DNA of 64,000 nucleotides from NCBI GenBank assembly GCA_034411995.1, contig DAOUME010000010.1, positions 1 through 64,000 on the forward strand, written 5' to 3'. The notes under the pieces were generated by a model that saw nothing but the letters and a program-made list of their open reading frames with translations, was not told where the DNA came from and did not search any database. Numbering within the stretch: the stretch's first letter is position 1; each line of letters begins with the position of its first letter. The translations under genes were made by a program, and so were the position numbers. Positions 34,609-41,582 of the stretch are shown here, one piece after another. This DNA is from JAUVXJ01 sp034411995. GTDB taxonomy: Bacteria; Chloroflexota; Anaerolineae; UBA7937; B3-Chlor.

Positions 34609-35250
34609 TTACAACCTGCCGACCACCACCATCCCGCCCTCCATGCTCAGCACCTCGACCTCCACGTGAGCGGGGATGGGAGAGCCGTCCGCGGATCGAG
34701 CCGGGACGTTCATCCTCTGGCCCTTGACCACCAGGGCCACCTGGCCCGGCTTGCCCTGTGGTATGGGTATGATCACCCGGCCCACCAGGCCCAGATAGTC
34801 CGGGGCCTGGATAGACGTAGAACGCTGCTCGCCGTACAGAAAGCGGAGAAAGAGCCACATCGCGCTTCCCGTGACCAGGGCCACGCCGCTGGCGGGGACC
34901 AGACTGACCCCATCCGGCATCCCCAGGCCCTTGCCGATCAGTCCCCCTGCGCCGAACCCCACGCCGAACATGGCCACGGTTCGCAACGAGAAGGGACTGG
35001 GGCCCTCCACCTCGTGCTCCAGCCCAATCTCGGGCAGCTCGATGTGGCCCGCGTCGGCGGCCTCGGCGCCTCCCAGGGCACCTTCCAGGGCATCGCCCAG
35101 GCTGCCCAGGGCCTCGGCCAGACTGTCGCTGACCCCTTCCACGGCATGGCCGACGTCCTCGCCGAAGTCCACCAGCTCACCGACGACGAAGGTGACGGCG
35201 ATGTAGCCACCCCCGAGAATGAGCAAAGAGAGATAGAAGCAGGTCAGCAT
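34609..35250 (-). CDS. NfeD-like OB-fold membrane protein, flotillin partner
   Basis: 213 residues. A first membrane segment (LTCFYLSLLILGGGYIAVTF) is followed by an acidic linker with Asp/Glu-rich helices, then two more hydrophobic segments (about 88-112 and 115-135). The C-terminal about 70 residues (LGLVGRVIIPIPQGKPGQVALVVKGQRMNVPARSADG...IPAHVEVEVLSMEGGMVVV) form the OB-like NfeD domain. It ends 33 bases before flotillin. NfeD-flotillin pairs are standard and control membrane domains. AGGTGGGGGA precedes ATG 35250. Confidence 0.85.
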   Translation of the reverse strand: MLTCFYLSLLILGGGYIAVTFVVGELVDFGEDVGHAVEGVSDSLAEALGSLGDALEGALGGAEAADAGHIELPEIGLEHEVEGPSPFSLRTVAMFGVGFGAGGLIGKGLGMPDGVSLVPASGVALVTGSAMWLFLRFLYGEQRSTSIQAPDYLGLVGRVIIPIPQGKPGQVALVVKGQRMNVPARSADGSPIPAHVEVEVLSMEGGMVVVGRL

Positions 35251-35323
35251 TCCCCCACCTGCCCGGCTCCTAAACCAGCAGCGTTCAGTGAGCGGCCAAG
35301 CACGACTGACAAATCATGGCCGG

Positions 35324-35352
35324 ATTATAGCATGAGGCGGCGCTGGTGTCGA
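35324..35352 (-). promoter_or_regulatory. promoter of the NfeD-flotillin operon
   Basis: Minus strand TCGACA (35352-35347), 17 bases, TATAAT (35329-35324). Transcription would start near 35317, about 70 bases before the NfeD ATG. Confidence 0.6.
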
Positions 35353-35472
35353 GGTTGGCTGCTAGAGAGGAGAAAAGGACCGCGCTTTGAAGCGGGCCCT
35401 CGCTGGCAACCAGGTTGTACGAGCGCTGCGTTGGGAGCTACACACTGCAAGCCGAGTCTCGAAACGAGACCG

Positions 35473-36051
35473 CTATGGCACGTCCATCGACTCGGCCACG
35501 CGAAGCAACTCCACCAGAGAATGGTCGTATGAGTACACGGCAGTGACGAGGGGACCGACCTGCCATTCGACCACACCGGGTCTGCCCACCCGCGGATCTG
35601 CCCCGACCCCGCCGTGACCACTCACCTCCACAGGCTGGAAGCCCTCGGGCCGCGCGCGGAAGGGGGACTCCCAGCTCCACGCCATTCCTCCATAGCGGAG
35701 GATAACGTAGACGCCATTCTCGTAAACCAGGGCCGCCTGCCTGTACGGGAGAGGATCGTCCATCCCGGAAGCGTAGACCTCTCTCAGTGTTGCCCCTTCC
35801 GGCATGTAACTGGGCAGGGGAATCGGAAAAAGCGTGCGGGCGCGCGCCTCATCCAGGCTGACTCTGTCGCCAGGAATGGGACCCTCCCAGGGCAGGAGCC
35901 CACCGTGGCCCTCACGCATGACCGCATGAGGAAGCCAGATCTCGCGCAAGAAGAAGCTCCCCTCTCCAGGTGACATCTTGATTCTGGCCAGCGCCAGCGC
36001 AGCCAGGACAACCACAGCACCTACAATGAGCATGACGCCTTTTCTGCTCAT
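35473..36051 (-). CDS. membrane-anchored protein of unknown function (DUF4367-like)
   Basis: 192 residues. One N-terminal membrane anchor (about 5-25, VMLIVGAVVVLAALALARI) precedes an extracytoplasmic domain. The part LFPIPLPSYMPEGATLREVYASG, then QAALVYENGVYVILRYGG, resembles DUF4367 proteins found near anti-sigma factors and lipoproteins. A short C-terminal helix follows. ATG 36051 follows GGGGAGACGAG. Neighbours are lipoproteins of similar size; no function is known. Confidence 0.6.
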   Translation of the reverse strand: MSRKGVMLIVGAVVVLAALALARIKMSPGEGSFFLREIWLPHAVMREGHGGLLPWEGPIPGDRVSLDEARARTLFPIPLPSYMPEGATLREVYASGMDDPLPYRQAALVYENGVYVILRYGGMAWSWESPFRARPEGFQPVEVSGHGGVGADPRVGRPGVVEWQVGPLVTAVYSYDHSLVELLRVAESMDVP

Positions 36052-36219
36052 CTCGTCTCCCCGAGCCTACCAGGGGTGCGCAAGCACCCGACAGGACTCC
36101 TCCAGGGTGGTGCCCAAGACGTATACTTCTTCATTCACGTCAGTTTCTGCAAAGGGCGATCGGCTACACTTACGCGGCTCCAGAGGGGGTCACAAACACT
36201 GCTTTGCTCGCTAACCAAG

Positions 36220-36954
36220 TCACCTTTCACTGGAGTCAGGTGGAGGCGGCTCGATGGAGATAGGCTCGTTGAAGTCGTAGAGCCGTATGACCGTGCTCTG
36301 CCGGATCCATCTCTCCTCTACGGTCCCGGCCTCCCATTCTGGCAAGTGGTCAAGAAGCTTGATCTGCCGTATCAGGTTGTCATCCATTCCCACCCAGAGC
36401 TCGACCTCCATGCTGCCACGACGCATCAGCTCCAGGAGCTCCGGGGGCAACTGCGATCCTGTCCCAGCCTCTTCTCTCTGAACGAAGGCGTCCATATCGA
36501 TCCTGCCTCGGTAGTGAAGACACTGGACACTGTCGATCTCCTCATCCGGGAGTCGCTCAAGATCGATCAGCAAATCAAGAGGTTCGAGCACCTCCGCGAT
36601 CGGGAGCATCACACACGCAGCCCCGCCTCCCGCACCAACCAAATCGGGCATATCCGATGTGCGGACATAGCGCTCCCCGCCGATGCTTGTGGCCTCGCAC
36701 CATGTGCCAGACCTGGTAGTTATCCTCACTCGCGAGCGGTCAGGTGCGGCGAACTCCCCCTTCCACGTGGTTTCGGTGGTCTCGCCATCGGCAGAATAGC
36801 TTGCGCTTCCCTGCACACGCCAGGACTCAGCGGCCAACGTGGTCGTGCGCGCTCTAGTGATCATCCCGCGCAGGTCTCGACCCGTGTCGCAGGAAGCCAG
36901 AGACACTAGCAAAGCGAAGGCACACGCGGTTAGGAGACACTTTCCTACGTTCAT
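36220..36954 (-). CDS. lipoprotein of unknown function (LppX/LolA-like fold possible)
   Basis: 244 residues from ATG 36954, preceded by GAGGAG at eight bases. The signal peptide ends in the lipobox LASC. The mature protein alternates beta strands (WRVQGSASYSADGE, TTWKGEFAAPDRSRVRI, EVELWVGMDDNLIRQIKLL) as in LolA/LppX-type lipid-binding half barrels, with a Pro-rich end (PISIEPPPPDSSER). Fold assignment is inference. A truncated copy of its N-terminus lies at 38366-38491. Confidence 0.7.
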   Translation of the reverse strand: MNVGKCLLTACAFALLVSLASCDTGRDLRGMITRARTTTLAAESWRVQGSASYSADGETTETTWKGEFAAPDRSRVRITTRSGTWCEATSIGGERYVRTSDMPDLVGAGGGAACVMLPIAEVLEPLDLLIDLERLPDEEIDSVQCLHYRGRIDMDAFVQREEAGTGSQLPPELLELMRRGSMEVELWVGMDDNLIRQIKLLDHLPEWEAGTVEERWIRQSTVIRLYDFNEPISIEPPPPDSSER

Positions 36955-37052
36955 CCTTCTGGCTCCTCGCATTGCGGTGCCCAGGCCACCAGATGCATCG
37001 GTGGGAGTGACCGCATGTCGAAGCGGCGCGAGTTGTCTCAAGACACGGTTGC

Positions 37053-37445
37053 TTACCGGCGCCCCCTTGCGCTCCGATACCCCAACCAGACAAAGAGGAT
37101 GAGAACGAGCGCTGCCAATAGCACCGAGAAGAGGCTCCATCCCGGCACCGTTGGCAGCTCACCCACGATTGCCTCAGCCCCGATGGAGCCGATCACCACA
37201 ACAGCAGCTACCATGCCCACGATGATCCAATCTCTGCGTGTTCTGGCCATCAGCTCCCTGCCCGTTCTCAACCTTATCGCGTTGAAGGTCAGGAAAATGG
37301 CAACCGTGGCCAGCCCTGACACTGTTATGACTTGATTGCCCGTCAAGCCGAGGCTGCTGCGCCCCAGAGCAACGAAGACAAACACCACGTAACCCAGCGC
37401 TATAGCCCTGATGGTCTCTTGCACGAATACCTGTCTCAGTTTCAT
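37053..37445 (-). CDS. hypothetical membrane protein, four helices
   Basis: 130 residues with four predicted transmembrane helices (about 13-30, 37-58, 73-92, 103-124) and a basic C-terminus (GYRSARGRR). GGGGGAGG precedes ATG 37445. The loop between helices 2 and 3 has several Arg residues, consistent with a cytoplasmic location. It shares no recognised motif. It lies between two secreted/lipoprotein genes on the same strand. Confidence 0.6.
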   Translation of the reverse strand: MKLRQVFVQETIRAIALGYVVFVFVALGRSSLGLTGNQVITVSGLATVAIFLTFNAIRLRTGRELMARTRRDWIIVGMVAAVVVIGSIGAEAIVGELPTVPGWSLFSVLLAALVLILFVWLGYRSARGRR

Positions 37446-37593
37446 GACTGCCTCCCCCGCCGACCCCCATAGTGGATAATGGCGGCGTTGCCACCAGGCA
37501 CGGAGGGTACTTCACGCAGCGCCTGCAGCCTGTCCTAGCCTGGACTACCCCCAACTGGTAACATTGGGAGGTCTTTGCCTCCAGAGAGAACCT

Positions 37594-38289
37594 CTACCAC
37601 GTGCTTGTGCCGATCCGCTTGCTGCCAGCGACGTACCATCTCCCGTCACGCCGAACGAGTGTGTCTTCGAGCACGAACCAGTGATCATCGTACGTGACTG
37701 TCGCCCTGTCCCCGGTAATCACCACAGATTCGAAACGGGTATTCTCCCATTTCCACTGCTCGTACTCGTCAGGTGACATTGTGGGCCGGTTCAACGCGGG
37801 AGGTGGCGGGGGTATGGGGCCACCTGACCCCTCTAGCTCGCGCAACTCGTCGGCTGTGAGGTAGTCCTCAGGGATTATGTAGTCCCGGCCAGCTGCTTCC
37901 ACCTTGGCCCAGGCCTCCTCACTGAGGCTATTGAGCCTTTCGCTATTGCGGTAGGCTGCAACGCAATACGTAAGATATCCGGCACCTTCGACAGCTCCGC
38001 CCAGCCAGCCCCGCAGTTGGTCACGCTGGCCGCTGGTCAAAGGTACGTGGGGGTCGTCCACCAACACAGATGCGAATCCGCTCGCATCGTGGGTTACCAT
38101 GGCCACATAGCCCGCCCGGTACGCTTCCACGACGATAGTCTGGGTTTCCCATACTTCTGCTGGGTCCTGGACGCCAGCCGCGGTGATCTCCGCGGCGGCG
38201 CTGTTGGTGCGCAGGCCTCTCAGGAAGAATGTCCCACCCGCCCCCGTCAGAATCACCAACCCCAAGACAGCCCATCTGCGCTTTCCCAT
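37594..38289 (-). CDS. membrane-anchored or secreted protein of unknown function
   Basis: 231 residues from ATG 38289. A signal anchor (VLGLVILTGAGGTFFLRGL) precedes a mostly helical domain with ETQTIVVEAYRAGYVAMVTHDASGFASVL. A Pro-rich linker (GGPIPPPPPALNRPTM) follows, then a C-terminal beta-rich part (RATVTYDDHWFVLEDTLVRRDGRWYVAGS), a pattern typical of SnoaL/NTF2-like extracytoplasmic domains. No family is certain. The SD is weak. It is followed by a 100-base gap to the four-helix membrane protein. Confidence 0.6.
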   Translation of the reverse strand: MGKRRWAVLGLVILTGAGGTFFLRGLRTNSAAAEITAAGVQDPAEVWETQTIVVEAYRAGYVAMVTHDASGFASVLVDDPHVPLTSGQRDQLRGWLGGAVEGAGYLTYCVAAYRNSERLNSLSEEAWAKVEAAGRDYIIPEDYLTADELRELEGSGGPIPPPPPALNRPTMSPDEYEQWKWENTRFESVVITGDRATVTYDDHWFVLEDTLVRRDGRWYVAGSKRIGTSTW

Positions 38290-38365
38290 GCCGTTGTCCC
38301 GTCTCCTGTCGTCATTCGCCCCACGGATGGTGCGAGTGCGTCCCCGGCGGATCGACGATGGTGCC

Positions 38366-38491
38366 TTACTGGCAAAGCGTGCGCGCTCTAGTGATCGCCC
38401 CGCGCAGGTCTCGACCTGTGTCGCAGGAAGCCAGAGGCACCAGCAGAGCGAAGACACACGCGGCAAGCAGTAATAACCCTCGTAACCCCAC
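38366..38491 (-). pseudogene. truncated 41-codon copy of the 36220-36954 lipoprotein N-terminus
   Basis: From GTG 38491, after AGGGAGGG, the frame reads MGLRGLLLLAACVFALLVPL, then ASCDTGRDLRGAITRARTLCQ and stop. Cys23 is a full lipobox (PLASC). Residues 11-38 match the lipoprotein at 36954 closely, and the DNA of the two (38376-38462 and 36848-36934) is near-identical. The remainder of that gene is missing. It is either a decayed duplicate or a short lipopeptide that keeps signal, lipobox and start. Confidence 0.7.
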
Positions 38492-38558
38492 AATTCCCTC
38501 CCTGCTCACCTAACGTAGCAGCACTTGGCGAGAGCGTCGGCCAGTGCCGAGTCGTGGA

Positions 38559-40241
38559 CTAGAAATCTTCCCAGGTCAAGCCACCTCCGTTGACCGCAAT
38601 CACCGTCGTTGGCGACAGGAACTCGACCTCGGAGATTTCACCGTTACCCGGCGTGATCGCCGAGGGATTCGCAACAACCTGATGCCAGGTTTGGCCCGCG
38701 TCCGTGGTGCGATAGATGCCAGTTCGAAACCCACCTGCGACGACCACTTGGCTGGCGGGAAAGTCCGGAGGCGCCGCCATGCTGGCTACGGCGGCAAAGA
38801 GATTCCACCAATCTGCTTCCGACAACCCCCGACCCACGCCCAGCGCTGGCGAGTCGACGAGCGCTGGAGCCGACCCTGTGAAGTCCCCAGCCGCCCGCAG
38901 TACGGGCACAGTCATCTCGATCTTCCTCTCACTGTCCAGGCCCAGAACCAGCGCCTGATCTGCCCGCTCCTCGTTGGTAGCGAGTACTGTGCTGTGGTCG
39001 AACGACTCAGACAGTCGGTACGCCACGTCGGAGAGCTTCTCCCAGTTCACCAGATCCACGGTGGCGTACGTTCCGCGATCCTGGCCCGCCGTCACGCTCA
39101 CGAAGAGGCGATAACCCGCTTCAGAGTGCACAGCGGCCAGCCACTGTTTGGGACCCTCGGGCAATCCCGGCACGAGCGGCCCTTCGGAGCCATCAGCCCA
39201 GCTCCAGAGACCAGACCATGTTCCCACGAGGAGTCGTGTCTCTTGTGATTTCGTGGGAACAGCCTCTAGGGCGAAGGGCCAATCCCCAGCAGCAGGCGGC
39301 AGCATGCCAACCTGCACCCATGTCTCGCCCCCGTCCTGCGTTTGGTAGATCGCAATCCGGCTATCCTCCGTTGTCGCCGCGTAGGCCTTGTGCTCTGCAA
39401 ACGGATCGGCTGTCACCGAAGGAACTCCGGGGATCTCCGTCCCACTCCATGTCTGCCCCCCGTCTGACGAGTGAAGAATACCACCTAACCCCAGCATCTG
39501 GTGCCGAGCAAATAGCACTGCACGGGTTGTGCCATCCACGCTAATCATCGCCGGCTGCCTGCCAACGCTCCCACGCACTGTGATGGCGGGCACACCGCTG
39601 TCCGAGAGCTCCAGACAGAAGTGAACCCCTTTTCCACCAGGCAGAGCAGGAGCGAAATCCCGCCTTGCCGCCAGGGCGATGGTCAAGGCCTCGGGGCTGT
39701 CCAACGCCAACGTTCCTCTCAACGCTGGTCGACCCGGCTCCGCCGGCAGCGCGGTGTCTTCGATAATGGCACCGTCTACCAGCAGCACATGCAGTCCAGC
39801 GCTCGACGGGGTCGGGGCCACGAAAACCGCGTCCCAGGCCCGCCGTCGTCCATCCACGCCTGACGAGGACGAGTCTTCCGCGTCGTCCACACTGCACAGA
39901 AAACCGACCTGAGCCCCTGGCTGCCAACCCTGAGCGTACGCGTAGAGTAGCTCCCACGCCTCCGCCAGAGTGGTGGGTCCTTGCAGTTCAGAGGCTGTCG
40001 AAGTGGCCGGCGGTGTCCACTGGGATAGCGAGGGTGGGGGTCCAACAGTCGGTGAAGCCGTCGTGGCCGACGAAGTGGCCGGCGCAGGTCGGAGTGGCGC
40101 GCAACTGCTGGCCAGCGCAGCCAGCACAGCCACGGCGAGCACAGCGCCTGTGATCACAACGACCCGCGTTGTACCCAGGTCGATCTCTCTCCCAAGAACG
40201 CTTATCGGCCTACGTCCACAACCGGATGTCATCCAAGGCAT
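38559..40241 (-). CDS. secreted BNR/sialidase-like beta-propeller lipoprotein
   Basis: About 560 residues from ATG 40241 (an in-frame GTG at 40322 is possible). After a short N-terminus, a membrane/lipobox segment TGAVLAVAVLAALASSC is followed by a Thr/Pro/Ser-rich linker. The rest carries Asp-box turns: SSDGGQTWSG, TQDGGETWVQ and TTDAGQTWHQ, typical of BNR propeller blades as in sialidases and Ycf48-like proteins. No catalytic sialidase residues are apparent. It is likely surface-exposed. A perfect consensus promoter is at 40468-40496. Confidence 0.75.
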   Translation of the reverse strand: MPWMTSGCGRRPISVLGREIDLGTTRVVVITGAVLAVAVLAALASSCAPLRPAPATSSATTASPTVGPPPSLSQWTPPATSTASELQGPTTLAEAWELLYAYAQGWQPGAQVGFLCSVDDAEDSSSSGVDGRRRAWDAVFVAPTPSSAGLHVLLVDGAIIEDTALPAEPGRPALRGTLALDSPEALTIALAARRDFAPALPGGKGVHFCLELSDSGVPAITVRGSVGRQPAMISVDGTTRAVLFARHQMLGLGGILHSSDGGQTWSGTEIPGVPSVTADPFAEHKAYAATTEDSRIAIYQTQDGGETWVQVGMLPPAAGDWPFALEAVPTKSQETRLLVGTWSGLWSWADGSEGPLVPGLPEGPKQWLAAVHSEAGYRLFVSVTAGQDRGTYATVDLVNWEKLSDVAYRLSESFDHSTVLATNEERADQALVLGLDSERKIEMTVPVLRAAGDFTGSAPALVDSPALGVGRGLSEADWWNLFAAVASMAAPPDFPASQVVVAGGFRTGIYRTTDAGQTWHQVVANPSAITPGNGEISEVEFLSPTTVIAVNGGGLTWEDF

Positions 40242-40788
40242 ACTCAGAGTGCCGGTGGCCCGCACCGTATTACTGAGAGCCGGTGTGAAATCGAACCATC
40301 GCGCCGGGATCAGGCTACCCACCTGGTCCGACGCACCTGTCCCACAGATTGTCGCGGGCTGTGCGAGTGGTCCAATCCTTGGAGACGCCTCAGGCTCAGG
40401 AGGCTACGAAGAGGCAACATCGTCTCTCGAAGTAAGAGGCGACGTAGAGGCACAACAAATCCAAACAATTATACCGTGGGCCGTACCGGCTGTCAAGCAA
40501 GTTCCATTATAGGGGTGTAGGCCACATCGGACTCGCATCTCCGCGCTGGCTACGGGGTGGACCTGTATCCCTCCCCTTAAGGGAGCGTCCAGGCAAGCGG
40601 AGTCCCTCTGGCCTCCGTCGATGAAGATCAGAGGAAGAGAGGCGGTGGCTACCGAAGGTGTGGCACTAACTCCGAAGCAGACAATGAAAAGAGGGGCGGA
40701 GACGAGAAGCAAGGGCGGCAACGAACCGGGCATGCTCCTCGAAGTCACCCGCGCTTCCGTATATCCTGTGCCCGGAAGAGGCCTCTCG
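40242..40788. other. 547-base intergenic stretch
   Basis: Contains the promoter at 40468-40496 and possibly the true 5' end of the BNR gene. No other gene or repeat is seen. Confidence 0.5.
40468..40496 (-). promoter_or_regulatory. consensus promoter of the BNR lipoprotein gene
   Basis: Minus strand TTGACA (40496-40491), 17 bases, TATAAT (40473-40468), both perfect. The leader to ATG 40241 would be about 220 bases, or about 140 to GTG 40322. Confidence 0.75.
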
Positions 40789-41256
40789 CTACTCGAAGAC
40801 CTCCAGGTCAGCGTGCGTGAGGGCCACGTCGACGATGGGCCCTCGCAGCGCAAAGCCCAGGGCCACGCCGCTGCCTCTGACCGCCAGCAGTCGATCGCCG
40901 GGCACGATTCCGTACTCTCGGAGCGTCGCCTCAGGCAACGCGATGTAGCCTTCCTCGTCAATGCCCGTCCAGCAGAACGACATGCCCTCTGCTCTGACCA
41001 CTCTGGCCTCGGGCATCTGGAAGGTGCGGAGCCTGGGGAACCTGTTCAGTGCCGTGGCCAGGGGCGACCCCGCCAGGAGCCCAGGCGTACTTACAGCAAA
41101 GCCGCCAGACCGGCGGCTTCCACTCATCAAGATGACCTTCTCCCACTGCTTGAAGCCGTATTCGTCCCTGGCCTCCTGAGGGATGAAGATCCTTCCCCTG
41201 TCGCTCACCTTCGACCATCCGAAGACGTACTCTCCCCCCCTGACCAGTTGTGGCAT
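40789..41256 (-). CDS. double AbrB/SpoVT-like domain protein
   Basis: 155 residues from ATG 41256, with GGAGAGAG at seven bases. Two similar beta-rich modules are seen: SKVSDRGRIFIPQEARDEYG-FKQWEKVIL at about 15-45 and GIDEEGYIALPEATLREYGI-VPGDRLLAV at about 100-130. The motif (D/E)-x-G-x-(I)-x-(I/L)-P-(x)2-(A)-R-x-x-Y-G is the AbrB swapped-hairpin signature. Such domains bind DNA as dimers; two in one chain could pair within the molecule. A Gly/Ser loop joins them. It could be a transition-state-like regulator. Confidence 0.65.
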   Translation of the reverse strand: MPQLVRGGEYVFGWSKVSDRGRIFIPQEARDEYGFKQWEKVILMSGSRRSGGFAVSTPGLLAGSPLATALNRFPRLRTFQMPEARVVRAEGMSFCWTGIDEEGYIALPEATLREYGIVPGDRLLAVRGSGVALGFALRGPIVDVALTHADLEVFE

Positions 41257-41582
41257 ATTGACACTCTCTCCAGGGCGCTGCTGTACCATAGAACCGCGGC
41301 TTCAGTACCCACGTCCACCAGCTCCATTCTACCTGTCAACGCGCCACCGAGAGCATGGATCCACGCCTGGCGGCGCAAGCGGACCGGGACGCGAGCTACA
41401 GTCATTCTATCACAGCCAGGCCCGGGTTTCCACCAGCGACGATACGGACGCCGGGGCATCGCCTTCATTGGCTTACACGCGCCAAGTTGACTGTTGGAGC
41501 GAGTACTACGGCCGAGGCAACTCGTGACAACATGGATCTGAGCACCTCCATAGTCATAGGTCAGATGAGGCAGTCTGCCGGC
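41257..41582. other. 326-base intergenic stretch
   Basis: Between the AbrB-like start and the TSP3 gene 3' end. I see no gene, clear terminator or promoter of good quality. Confidence 0.5.

Noticed and set aside
36074..36089. GGGTGC-GCAA-GCACCC hairpin
   Set aside because: A stable GNRA hairpin but without a T-run and without a clear gene to end; left without a call.
36104..36120. A second AGGGTGG-like T-box motif in the lipoprotein region
   Set aside because: No hairpin with a CGTCCC tail follows and the strand does not suit the genes; it shows that the short motif alone occurs by chance.
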